A stretch of DNA of 38,318 nt from Akkermansia sp. (GTDB lineage: Bacteria; Verrucomicrobiota; Verrucomicrobiia; Verrucomicrobiales; Akkermansiaceae). Of this stretch, positions 15,120 to 23,881 are shown one piece after another; position 1 is the first letter of the stretch; the number at the start of each line of letters is the position of its first letter. The position numbers and the translations under genes were made by a program. The notes below the pieces were generated by a model that worked only from the letters and a program-made list of their open reading frames with translations, did no database searches and was not told the DNA's origin. The DNA lies in contig JAFUQZ010000025.1 of NCBI GenBank assembly GCA_017472085.1, positions 1-38,318 on the forward strand, given 5' to 3'.

Positions 15120-16124
15120 TCACACCGACTTTTCCAGCAATCGCGCCACATGGAAATGGCTGCGACAGAGTTTGCGGGTGATGCGGGCGCGGCGAAGCCC
15201 TTTGAAGGGGATGAGGAGCGCCTGAATGAGAGCCCGGCGGCGCAGACGGCGCGCAATCTTGCGGCGGATGATGGGGCGAATCACCCGACTGAGGTCGCTC
15301 AGGAGCGCATCCAGAGCCTGCAGGGTGTCATCGGTCACCGGCCAGTCGCAGCGAACGGCGTGGCGCAGGATTTCATGCACGGTTCGCACCGCGTAGGAAG
15401 GATGCGCCCTGCATTGCAGCAGGATTTCCTCCCGATGGGCGGCGATGAAGCGCAGAAAATCCACATGAAGAGCCTCGTTTTCCTCCCGTTCCGGGCGCAC
15501 ATATTGACGACAGGTGCTGAGAGAGGCCACCCGATAAGAAGCATCTGCCGCCAGCACACGGTGCATCACATCCACATCGGCCAGAGCGGAGTAGCGCTGC
15601 CAATCAAAGCCACCCAGCCGCCGCAGGAGAGACGTTGCACAGAAAAAGGCGGCATGATTGCAGGGGGTACGCAGGAAGAGATGTTCCGGGTTGGGCGTCT
15701 GCGGACGGTGGCGGCCGGTATCAGGATTCACCTGCACGGCGGTGGAAAACACGCACTCCGCCTCGCCCCGCAGAATGGGCTCGCAGCACGCCGCCGTATT
15801 CTCCACCATCAACTCCGTCTCCGGCGAGATGAAAAGGCATACCCTGCCCTGCGCCAGCTCCAGGCCGCGATTCATGGCGGCAAAACGATTCTCCAGAGGT
15901 TCGGAAACGAATCCGCTGATATGCCAGCGGTCACGCTCTGCCGCCAGATACTCCTGCGAACCGTCGGAAGAATCCATATCCACCACCAGACACTCCACGC
16001 GCAGCTCCCCCTGCATCATCAGCGGTTGCACCGCGCCCACGCAGTGCGGAAGCACCGCCATGGAGTCACGGCAGATGATGATGAGAGAGAGGTCGAAATC
16101 CGAGTTTCGTTCAGCAGCAGACAT
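15120..16124 (-). CDS. Glycosyltransferase family 2 protein
   Basis: 334 residues. The GT-A fold shows in LSLIIICRDS (12-21), VVDMDSSDGSQEYL (47-60) and SEPLENRFAAMNRGLELAQG (74-93), like the SEPDxGIYDAMNKG motif of the family. The place of the metal-binding 'LNsDD' reads FISPETEL (98-105), so the normal Asp pair is replaced by Glu residues. A later GGFDW is the usual acceptor-side motif. The C-terminal third is very Arg-rich and may touch the membrane. It probably builds a surface glycan together with the nearby GT25; donor and acceptor unknown. Confidence 0.8.
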   Translation of the reverse strand: MSAAERNSDFDLSLIIICRDSMAVLPHCVGAVQPLMMQGELRVECLVVDMDSSDGSQEYLAAERDRWHISGFVSEPLENRFAAMNRGLELAQGRVCLFISPETELMVENTAACCEPILRGEAECVFSTAVQVNPDTGRHRPQTPNPEHLFLRTPCNHAAFFCATSLLRRLGGFDWQRYSALADVDVMHRVLAADASYRVASLSTCRQYVRPEREENEALHVDFLRFIAAHREEILLQCRAHPSYAVRTVHEILRHAVRCDWPVTDDTLQALDALLSDLSRVIRPIIRRKIARRLRRRALIQALLIPFKGLRRARITRKLCRSHFHVARLLEKSV

Positions 16125-16196
16125 GGCTTATCAGGTACGGGATTGAGTGTACCGCAACCCGACCTCATTAACAAGGAAAATGACGCATTTCCGGCG

Positions 16197-16776
16197 CTAT
16201 TTCGTCACATTCGCCCCGGCAGTTTCTGCCATTCGGCGCAGCAGCTGCTCCGGCTCCTGCCAGGCATCCGGCGGCAGATGCAGAAAGCCCTCCGGATCCG
16301 GGCGCCCGTTGGTTGTGGAAATTTTGCTGGTGCCCATAATCAGACTGACCGTGCCGTCAGCGTGAGTTTTGCGATCTTTCGGCTGCCCCTCCCAATCGAA
16401 GAAGTCACGGAAGTCGTATTTCCCGATGAGGTAGCGGATGATGAGGACTCGTCTGGTCGTGATGGCATACACAAAGCGCCGCTGCCAGCTCAGGCCAATC
16501 CACGGGGCTGCCACCACCAATAAAACGAGGGGAAGTCCGGCACAAAACATAGCGAGCAATAATTGATTCGCCGGGTTCGATCCCTCATTCAACTGTACAT
16601 ACGTCACAGCCCCAATGCCTCCCAGCAATGAAAGCATGCCGCACAAAAAAAAGCAAACTGCTCATCACCGTCCACAGACGCGGCTTGGGCTGCCCTACCC
16701 AGAGCAACTCCTCATCCTTTTGGAGAGCCCCCTGCAACACGACCCTCTCCGGCGGGTTCAAATCATCGATTGTCAT
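16197..16776 (-). pseudogene. Frameshifted PH-like membrane protein gene
   Basis: Two overlapping frames together make one protein. The first starts at 16776 (MTIDDLNPPERVV, then EELLWVGQPKP) and enters a membrane helix; the second continues that helix (CGMLSLLGGIGAV) and runs to 16197 with YAITTRRVLII, a PH-like strand. The switch falls in a run of eight A on the plus strand (16645-16652). Removing one base gives a continuous helix and about 192 residues matching the layout of the genes at 2445 and 25217. It may be a true pseudogene, a slippage-controlled gene or a sequencing error. It starts just after the glyS terminator; no clear promoter is seen. Confidence 0.75.
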
Positions 16777-16788
16777 ACGGTAGTTCAG

Positions 16789-16825
16789 AAAAACGCCCGC
16801 AGATGCAGAAACGCACCTGCGGGCG
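16789..16825 (-). terminator. Rho-independent terminator after glyS
   Basis: A 13-bp stem with one wobble pair (16794-16806 with 16813-16825), 6-nt loop, then five T on the minus strand. Confidence 0.9.
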
Positions 16826-16839
16826 GTGAAAATATGGCA

Positions 16840-18423
16840 TTAGTGGATGCGCTTGAGCAGCCAGGGCAACAGCTCCTTGACAGCCACACGCTCCTGTTCC
16901 ATGGAATCGCGGTGGCGAATCGTCACCGTATCCTTGAGTGCGGGGTCACCCTCCTCACCCAGCGTCTCGAAGTCCACCGTGATGCAGAAGGGAGTGCCGA
17001 CCTCATCCTGGCGGCGGTAGCGGCGACCCACAGCACCCGTTTCATCATAGAACACATTCATGAACGGGCGCAGCTCTGCCTCAATCTCACGGGCGATGCG
17101 CACCTGCTCTGCATTCTTCTTGAGCAGCGGGAAAATAGCGGCCTTGATGGGAGCCATGCGCGGGTGGAAACGCATCACGGTGCGGATGTCGCTCTTGCCG
17201 TCCTTACCCAGCTCCTCCTCATCGAAGGCCTCACAAATGACGGCCAGCACCGTGCGGTCGCAGCCGGCAGAGGGCTCCACCACGTGGGGGATAAACTTCT
17301 CGCGGGTCACCTCGTCGAAGTACTCCATGGGTTTGCCGGAGCCCTTCTGGTGGGTGGAGAGGTCGTAGTCCGTGCGGTAGGCAATACCCTGCAACTCCTG
17401 CACACCGAAGGGGAACTGGTACTCCAGGTCGTATGTCTTTTTGGAGTAGAAGGCCAACTCATCCTTGGGCACGTCCAGGATATGAATCTTATCGCGGGGG
17501 ATGCCGATGTTCTCATAGAACACCAGGCAGTTCTCCAGCCACTCATCCGTCAGGCGGAAGCCATCTTCCTCGCGGCAGAAGTATTCAATCTCCATCTGCT
17601 CGAACTCGCGGGAGCGGAAGGTGAAGTTGCGCGGGTTAATCTCGTTGCGGAAAGACTTGCCAATCTGGGCAATGCCGAAAGGCACTTTCATGCGGGAAGA
17701 ATCCAGGATGTTCTTGTACTGGCAGAAGATGCTCTGAGCCGTCTCGGGGCGCAGCCAGCCGGTGGCCGAGGGGTCATTCTCATCAGACGTGGCACCGATG
17801 GTGGTCTTGAACATCAGGTTGAACGAGCGCGCCTCCGTCACCAGAGAACCGTTGGCGGGATTGTAGCGCACGGAATCGGTCACCTCCTCCGTCGTTTCCT
17901 CCGCCAGCTCGATATCAGCCGCCTGCAGCTTCTTGCCGGAAATCTGGGCATAGTACTGGGCCGCGCCCTTGCGAGCGGTCTTGGCGCTCTTTTCATCCGT
18001 ATCCGGCACCAGCATGGAGAACTCCTTCTTCGTGCTCCAGGAGCCGTCCTTAGCAGCAGCGCCCTTCCACCAGTAGGCCACGCCGCTCTGTGCAGGAATC
18101 TGGTCTGCGCGCAGACGCTCCTTGGTGAGCAGACAATCGCACAACGGGTCGGTAAAGCCATTCACATGGCCGGAAGCCTCCAGCACGGAATTGTGGGTAA
18201 GAATGGCACCATCCATGCCCACGATATCGGGACGCTCCTGCACATGCACGCGCCACCAGTAGTCCTTGAGATTGCGCTTCAGCTCAGCACCGAGGGGGCC
18301 GTAGTCCCAGCAGCCGTTGAGGCCGCCGTAAATCTCTGCTGCCTGAAAAATGAAGCCTCTGCGCTTGCAAAGGCTGACGATTTTTTCCATTCGGACGGGA
18401 TCCGTCTGAGTACGATCTGCCAT
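16840..18423 (-). CDS. glyS: Glycyl-tRNA synthetase, single-chain dimeric type
   Basis: Class II enzyme charging tRNA-Gly; the eukaryote/archaeal-like alpha2 form rather than alpha2-beta2 GlyQ/GlyS. Shown by GFIFQAAEIYGGLNGCWDYGP near the N-terminus (read as GGLNGCWDYGP), motif 2 (FGIAQIGKSFRNEINPR, FRSREFEQMEIEYF) and motif 3 (VVEPSAGCDRTVLA), then an anticodon-binding domain (MAPIKAAIFPL). The start is placed at ATG 18423 (527 residues). An in-frame ATG 12 bases earlier lies inside the -10 element and so is unlikely to be in the mRNA. A promoter sits directly upstream and a terminator follows. Confidence 0.96.
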   Translation of the reverse strand: MADRTQTDPVRMEKIVSLCKRRGFIFQAAEIYGGLNGCWDYGPLGAELKRNLKDYWWRVHVQERPDIVGMDGAILTHNSVLEASGHVNGFTDPLCDCLLTKERLRADQIPAQSGVAYWWKGAAAKDGSWSTKKEFSMLVPDTDEKSAKTARKGAAQYYAQISGKKLQAADIELAEETTEEVTDSVRYNPANGSLVTEARSFNLMFKTTIGATSDENDPSATGWLRPETAQSIFCQYKNILDSSRMKVPFGIAQIGKSFRNEINPRNFTFRSREFEQMEIEYFCREEDGFRLTDEWLENCLVFYENIGIPRDKIHILDVPKDELAFYSKKTYDLEYQFPFGVQELQGIAYRTDYDLSTHQKGSGKPMEYFDEVTREKFIPHVVEPSAGCDRTVLAVICEAFDEEELGKDGKSDIRTVMRFHPRMAPIKAAIFPLLKKNAEQVRIAREIEAELRPFMNVFYDETGAVGRRYRRQDEVGTPFCITVDFETLGEEGDPALKDTVTIRHRDSMEQERVAVKELLPWLLKRIH

Positions 18424-18433
18424 AACGCGGGAC

Positions 18434-18462
18434 ATTCTATCTTAAAATACAGCTCTTGCCAA
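18434..18462 (-). promoter_or_regulatory. glyS promoter that decides its start codon
   Basis: Minus strand: TTGGCA (18457-18462), 17 bases, TAGAAT (18434-18439), ten bases to ATG 18423. Expected leader is 0-4 nt. Confidence 0.65.
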
Positions 18463-18485
18463 GACAAAAGCAGGTTCATCGCGGC

Positions 18486-19304
18486 TCATTTCTGCGACAA
18501 CATCACCACCTCCAGGTCATCCGGCACCAGAATATTGCCGGTAAAATGCTGAGCAGCTTCGGCGGTATACGTTTCCCTGCGGGTTTCCAGCGTGGCATCC
18601 TCCGTGTGGTAGAGCAGGAGATTCTTCACCCCCAGCTGTGCAGCCAGCCGCCCGGCATCCAGCGCTGTGCTGTGGTGTTTTTCATAGGGGTGGAAGCGCT
18701 CGCGGTCGGCATACAGGCAGAAAGCCTCGCAAAGCAGCCAGTCTGCCCCGGCCACGTACTCCCGGGTACTCTCCGCAAAGGGCTCATCCCCCAGACACAC
18801 CAACTGCTGTCCGTCCGGCAGCTGCAAACGAAAGCCGAACTGCTTCGTCTTGGTTGACCCGATGTCAAATGCCACCCCCGGCATCCCCAGCACCGGAAAC
18901 GCCGCACCGGATTCCAGCGGACAGAGCAGAATATCCACCCCGAAATGAGCACACACCTTACCCGGCAGCGTCCGGCGGCACATCCACTCCAGCGTCTCCA
19001 GAGCCTCGTCATGACCGTACACACGGAGTTCGCCTGCGTACTTCCCGGCATTCATGGCCTGTGCAATCATGCGCACAACCCACACCACACCGAGGATATG
19101 GTCCGTATGGGCATGAGTCACGAACATTTCGTGAATCCGGGCCAGCGGGAGCCGGGCCTCCTGCAGGCGGGACAGGATTCCGTTACCGCCGCCGGCATCC
19201 ACCAGAAAAACGGATTCCCCGCGACAGAGCGCAAAGCAGGTGTTGTAACAGCGGGTCACAGCGGCATTCCCCGTGCCCAGCATCGTGAGCGTGATATCGT
19301 GCAT
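18486..19304 (-). CDS. Metallo-beta-lactamase fold hydrolase, RNase Z-like
   Basis: 272 residues. MLGTGNAAV at the start, then FVTHAHTDHILG (62-73) with the HxHxDH zinc motif; later CLGDEPF and KHHSTALDAG give further metal ligands, and LLLYHTED holds the last His. This set resembles RNase Z and related phosphodiesterases, but the RNase Z exosite arm is not recognisable, so tRNA processing is unproven. It may instead cleave a small cyclic or phosphodiester substrate. Transcribed alone, with a promoter ending six bases before ATG. Confidence 0.8.
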   Translation of the reverse strand: MHDITLTMLGTGNAAVTRCYNTCFALCRGESVFLVDAGGGNGILSRLQEARLPLARIHEMFVTHAHTDHILGVVWVVRMIAQAMNAGKYAGELRVYGHDEALETLEWMCRRTLPGKVCAHFGVDILLCPLESGAAFPVLGMPGVAFDIGSTKTKQFGFRLQLPDGQQLVCLGDEPFAESTREYVAGADWLLCEAFCLYADRERFHPYEKHHSTALDAGRLAAQLGVKNLLLYHTEDATLETRRETYTAEAAQHFTGNILVPDDLEVVMLSQK

Positions 19305-19310
19305 GCGGAC

Positions 19311-19339
19311 ATGTTACACCTCTTCCCCGCTCTTTTCAA
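19311..19339 (-). promoter_or_regulatory. Promoter placing the start site on the hydrolase ATG
   Basis: Minus strand: TTGAAA (19334-19339), 17 bases, TAACAT (19311-19316), exactly six bases to ATG 19304. Expected leaderless. Confidence 0.65.
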
Positions 19340-19375
19340 CTACAAAGGAAGATAGATTCCGCTTCAGCCGCCGTT

Positions 19376-20593
19376 TCAGCGCATCGTCACGGTATCTGCC
19401 ACCGGAGCAACCGTGGAGCTGCCGTCGGCATGCAGGCTCAGGCAATAGGGTTGACCGTCCGGGCTGCGGGCATAGCGTTTCTCGCAACAGTCTGCGTGCG
19501 ACCCATCAGCCCGCCAGAAGTATTCATAGGACTTGCTGCCGTCCGTAGAATAGAGACTCACCTTCTCCGCGTACCCCTTTGCCGGATTATTGCGCGGCAA
19601 GCCATCCGGCCCGGCATAGCATTCCCACTCCGGCTGCCCCCCGGAGGTGTGACGCACCAGATGCTCCGTCCAGCCATCGGAAGCAGGGGCGGGAGCTCCG
19701 TCATTCGTCTGCAGAAAGCGGCGGCGCATCCGGGTGGCGGGATGGTACTCCTGCACCACCGCAGAAGCCCCCACCTGCGGATGCACCACCGGTTTTCCCT
19801 CCGCATCCCTCCATTCTCGCCGCAACTCCTGTCCATCCCGGTTGCGGACGATGCGTTGCACCGCCACGCCGCCGTCATTGTTCGCCGGGAAATCATGCAC
19901 AAAGTTACGCCGACTTTCGACCCCATAGGCATCATCGTACTCGTAGCGCACCGTCTCCTCTCCCACAGAATCAGGTTTTGCCAGACCGTCAGCCCCCAGA
20001 TTCCGGACCATCAGCGGCCGCCCCTTGGCATCATACACCGTCCGCTGCTCCGCTATGGCGGTGGGATGCGCCACCGTCGGCTGCCCCTGCGCGTCGCGAT
20101 ATGACATACGCACCAGATTCCCGTTCCCATCATAGGCAAACTCGCGCACCGCCACCCCGGCGGCATCCTCCGCAGGTTTTCCGGCTGCATCCCGATTCAT
20201 GCGGCGGGTTACCCGCCCGGCCTCATCATATTCTACCGTCTGGGTGGCCACCCTGCTCCCCGGCAGGGCGTGCAGTTTCCCATCCGCATTCACAAAACGA
20301 GCCTCCACGGTGCGACCCTCGGCATTCTGCCGCATCTGCACATGCGCCACGTTCGGCACAGTCCCCTTCCCCAGCACCCCCACGGGCTGCGGCGGCAAGG
20401 GAGCAGCCGGGTTACTCAATCCGACACAGCAGATGACATCTGTCGGCCGCTCATGCAACCTGAACACCTGCAAAACACCACTCCCCAGGGTTCCCCCCAG
20501 CACCGCCACAACGGCCAGCGTACCGGTATACCCCCACACCTGTTCCACCCAGCGCCAGTACCGGGATGTCTGCTGCAATTCTTCCTCCTCCAT
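19376..20593 (-). CDS. Membrane-anchored YD-repeat-like protein
   Basis: 405 residues. A short cytoplasmic start and one membrane helix (about 21-43) anchor a large outer domain. That domain has at least six degenerate repeats of the YD/RHS kind: VEYDEAGRVTRRMNRDAAGKP, FAYDGNGNLVRMSYRDAQGQP (each given to 20 or fewer residues in a row: YDEAGRVTRR and YDGNGNLVRM), VYDAKGRPLMVRN and RYEYDD. No RHS core-boundary or toxin C-terminus is present, so it is not a polymorphic toxin by sequence. It may be a surface binding or structural protein. It is divergent from pgk. A plausible promoter (TTGTTA, 16 bases, TACAGC) lies upstream. Confidence 0.7.
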   Translation of the reverse strand: MEEEELQQTSRYWRWVEQVWGYTGTLAVVAVLGGTLGSGVLQVFRLHERPTDVICCVGLSNPAAPLPPQPVGVLGKGTVPNVAHVQMRQNAEGRTVEARFVNADGKLHALPGSRVATQTVEYDEAGRVTRRMNRDAAGKPAEDAAGVAVREFAYDGNGNLVRMSYRDAQGQPTVAHPTAIAEQRTVYDAKGRPLMVRNLGADGLAKPDSVGEETVRYEYDDAYGVESRRNFVHDFPANNDGGVAVQRIVRNRDGQELRREWRDAEGKPVVHPQVGASAVVQEYHPATRMRRRFLQTNDGAPAPASDGWTEHLVRHTSGGQPEWECYAGPDGLPRNNPAKGYAEKVSLYSTDGSKSYEYFWRADGSHADCCEKRYARSPDGQPYCLSLHADGSSTVAPVADTVTMR

Positions 20594-20753
20594 ATCTCAG
20601 AGGAAACGCTGTACCGCCCCGGGATTCGATAACAACTAGTCAGCACCGGGGAAGAATGGAATCGGGCGCGGCCTGTGGTCACAGGGATGGGCGACTCCGA
20701 CATCAATTTGACTTCAGACGCGACACTTTTCGCGTTCAACCGAATCTTTAGCC

Positions 20754-20782
20754 TTGAAACCTCAGAAAAAAGAGTATAAAAT
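20754..20782 (+). promoter_or_regulatory. pgk promoter
   Basis: TTGAAA (20754-20759), 17 bases, TAAAAT (20777-20782). Leader of about 55 nt without a Shine-Dalgarno sequence. Confidence 0.6.
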
Positions 20783-20842
20783 GCCCGCGCGGAGCAGTAG
20801 AACAAGCTGATTCCGATAAACTTCCAACAAAATAATACAACT

Positions 20843-22045
<1,203 letters not shown>

Positions 22046-22066
22046 TCGTTCCGCAACAAGCTATTT

Positions 22067-22106
22067 CAACAATCGGCAGTCTGCATCGTCAGACTGCCGA
22101 TTGTTG
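22067..22106. terminator. Perfect hairpin between convergent pgk and rlmH
   Basis: A 17-bp perfect stem (22067-22083 with 22090-22106) and a 6-nt loop. There is no T run on either side, so it may act as a bidirectional terminator of unusual kind or as an mRNA 3' end stabiliser. Confidence 0.7.
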
Positions 22107-22116
22107 CACATCGGGC

Positions 22117-22557
22117 TCAATCCCGATGATACGGAGAGCCGGCCAGGAGCGTATGAATGCGGTAAATCTGCTCCAGAAGAACCACGAGTGCCAGCTCATG
22201 CTGCATGGTGTGGCGACCAAGACAGAGAACGTGGTCGCAGGTCTCTCGCAGCGCCTGCGTATGCCCATCAGCCGCACCGATGAGAAAGGCCACATGCCTG
22301 ACGGAATGCAACTGCCACCGGCGCACACGGCTCTCAAACTCACGAGTAGTCCAATTCTCGCCCCGTTCATCCATAGCAATACGCAGACAGCCCTCGCTGG
22401 CCTGCAGAAGCCGGGCCGACACCTCCTCCGAGCTGCCGGCTTTCACATAGCGCAGCTCCACCTTACCCAACGGCTTCAGGCGCTCCTCAAAGAACCGCAC
22501 GCCGTCGCGGGCATAGGCGATGGAGGGCTTTGCCGCTGCTATGATACGAAAATCCAC
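22117..22557 (-). CDS. rlmH: 23S rRNA pseudouridine-1915 N3-methyltransferase
   Basis: SPOUT-class enzyme that methylates pseudouridine 1915 in helix 69 of 23S rRNA in the assembled ribosome. [25 protein letters not shown] and the C-terminal [17 protein letters not shown] are the family marks, the last being the knot and catalytic end. GTG at 22557 (146 residues) is chosen: the N-terminus then reads [11 protein letters not shown], aligning with the typical ten-residue first strand, and lies six bases after the -10. A GTG two codons upstream abuts the -10. Confidence 0.92.
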   Translation of the reverse strand: MDFRIIAAAKPSIAYARDGVRFFEERLKPLGKVELRYVKAGSSEEVSARLLQASEGCLRIAMDERGENWTTREFESRVRRWQLHSVRHVAFLIGAADGHTQALRETCDHVLCLGRHTMQHELALVVLLEQIYRIHTLLAGSPYHRD

Positions 22558-22563
22558 GCGCAC

Positions 22564-22592
22564 AGCTTACCGCAACCCCTTACCCAAGGCAA
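22564..22592 (-). promoter_or_regulatory. rlmH promoter that decides its start codon
   Basis: Minus strand: TTGCCT (22587-22592), 17 bases, TAAGCT (22564-22569), six bases to GTG 22557. Expected leaderless. Confidence 0.5.
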
Positions 22593-22660
22593 GAAAAATC
22601 GCATTCCGGCAGACGCCAACACCTGTTAGTTCAGATTTTGCGTCTGCGCACATTATTGCC

Positions 22661-22689
22661 TTGCCATTCCCGCGCGGGTGCGCTATAAT
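22661..22689 (+). promoter_or_regulatory. carA-purA promoter
   Basis: TTGCCA (22661-22666), 17 bases, perfect TATAAT (22684-22689). Expected leader of about 16 nt with no Shine-Dalgarno sequence. Confidence 0.75.
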
Positions 22690-22711
22690 GTCACGGCTTC
22701 AAATAACTGGC

Positions 22712-23848
22712 ATGAAAGCAATTCTTGCACTCGAAAACGGAATTATCTTTGAAGGCACCTCATTCGGTGCCACCGGTACTGTCACCGGCGAACTCGCATT
22801 CAACACCGCCGTTGTAGGCTATCAGGAGCTCCTCACCGACCCCTCCTGGAAAGGGCTTTTCCTCACCTGTACCTACACTCACATCGGCAGTTACGGCATC
22901 AACGAAGAGGACAACGAAAGCGACCGTCCTCAGGCCGCAGCCGTCATTGCAACAGAACTTTCCCGCCTGCACTCCAACTGGCGTGCCACCGAATCCCTAG
23001 GTGACTGGCTGGCCCGCTACGGCGTGCCCGGCATTGAAGGCGTCGACACCCGCAAACTCACCCTCATCATCCGCGAAAACGGCTCTCTGCGCGCCTGCCT
23101 CACCACCGAGCTGAGCGCGGATGAGGCCATCGCCGCAGCCAAAGCGGCCCCCACACTGGCGGGCGCAGACCTGGCCTCTGCCGTCACCTGCACCGCCCCG
23201 TACCAGTGGGAGGGCGAATCCCGCGGCTGGAAGCTGCCGAACAAATCCCGCGGTGACCTTTCCTACTACACCGAGCTGCCCGCAGCCAACCGCAAGGCCG
23301 TGGTGTTGGATCTGGGTGTTCAGCGCAGCGTGCTGGCCACCCTCCGTCGCGATGGTTTCGACCTCACCGTCGTGCCGGCTTCCACCTCTGCCGCCGATAT
23401 TCTGGCGCTGAGTGCGGACGGGCTCTTCATCTCCCACGGCCCCGGTGACCCCGCCGCCCTTTCCGGCGTGGCCGCAGAAGTGGCACAGCTCATCGGCAAG
23501 CTGCCCATCTACGCCATGGGACTGGGACACCAGGTGCTCTCCATGGCTCTGGGCTGCAAGACTGAAAAGCTCCCCTTCGGGCACCACGGCGGCAACTATG
23601 CCGTGCGAGACCTCCGCAGCGATGCCGTTTCCATCACCACACAGAACAACTTCTTTGCCGTGACGGCGGACTCCGTGACCGGCGATGCCGTCATCACCCA
23701 CACCAACCTGAGCGACGGCACTGTGGCCGGCGTGGCAAGCAAGAGCGCCCCCGCCGCCGGCGTGCAGTTCCTGCCCGTTCCTCCTCCCACCGATGCCTCC
23801 CGCACCTTTGCGGAGCTCATCGACATGGTTGACTCTTTCAAGAAATAA
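22712..23848 (+). CDS. carA: Carbamoyl phosphate synthase small subunit with lost glutaminase triad
   Basis: 378 residues, normal length, aligning end to end with CarA. The N-terminal domain (NTAVVGYQELLTDPSW, THIGSYGIN, DTRKLT) and the class I amidotransferase fold (ISHGPGDPA at 240-248, GHHGGNYAVRD) are kept. The catalytic triad is not: the nucleophile motif GICLGHQ reads YAMGLGHQ, with Gly270 for Cys, and the HPEA motif reads LPVP, with Leu354 for His and Val356 for Glu. Glutamine hydrolysis should be impossible by the known mechanism, so a partner CarB would need free ammonia, as in animal CPS I where the Cys is also lost. carB is not in this window. purA follows after 33 bases. ATG 22712 is chosen by homology; the frame is open further upstream. 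Confidence 0.93.
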   Translation: MKAILALENGIIFEGTSFGATGTVTGELAFNTAVVGYQELLTDPSWKGLFLTCTYTHIGSYGINEEDNESDRPQAAAVIATELSRLHSNWRATESLGDWLARYGVPGIEGVDTRKLTLIIRENGSLRACLTTELSADEAIAAAKAAPTLAGADLASAVTCTAPYQWEGESRGWKLPNKSRGDLSYYTELPAANRKAVVLDLGVQRSVLATLRRDGFDLTVVPASTSAADILALSADGLFISHGPGDPAALSGVAAEVAQLIGKLPIYAMGLGHQVLSMALGCKTEKLPFGHHGGNYAVRDLRSDAVSITTQNNFFAVTADSVTGDAVITHTNLSDGTVAGVASKSAPAAGVQFLPVPPPTDASRTFAELIDMVDSFKK

Positions 23849-23881
23849 CCCGCCCCCCGGGGCCCCAAACAACACTACATC

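Noticed and set aside
16615..18552. 645-codon open frame on the plus strand
   Set aside because: Antisense of glyS.
19376..20593. RHS-type toxin with immunity gene
   Set aside because: No core-boundary motif, no toxin domain and no small immunity-like gene downstream.
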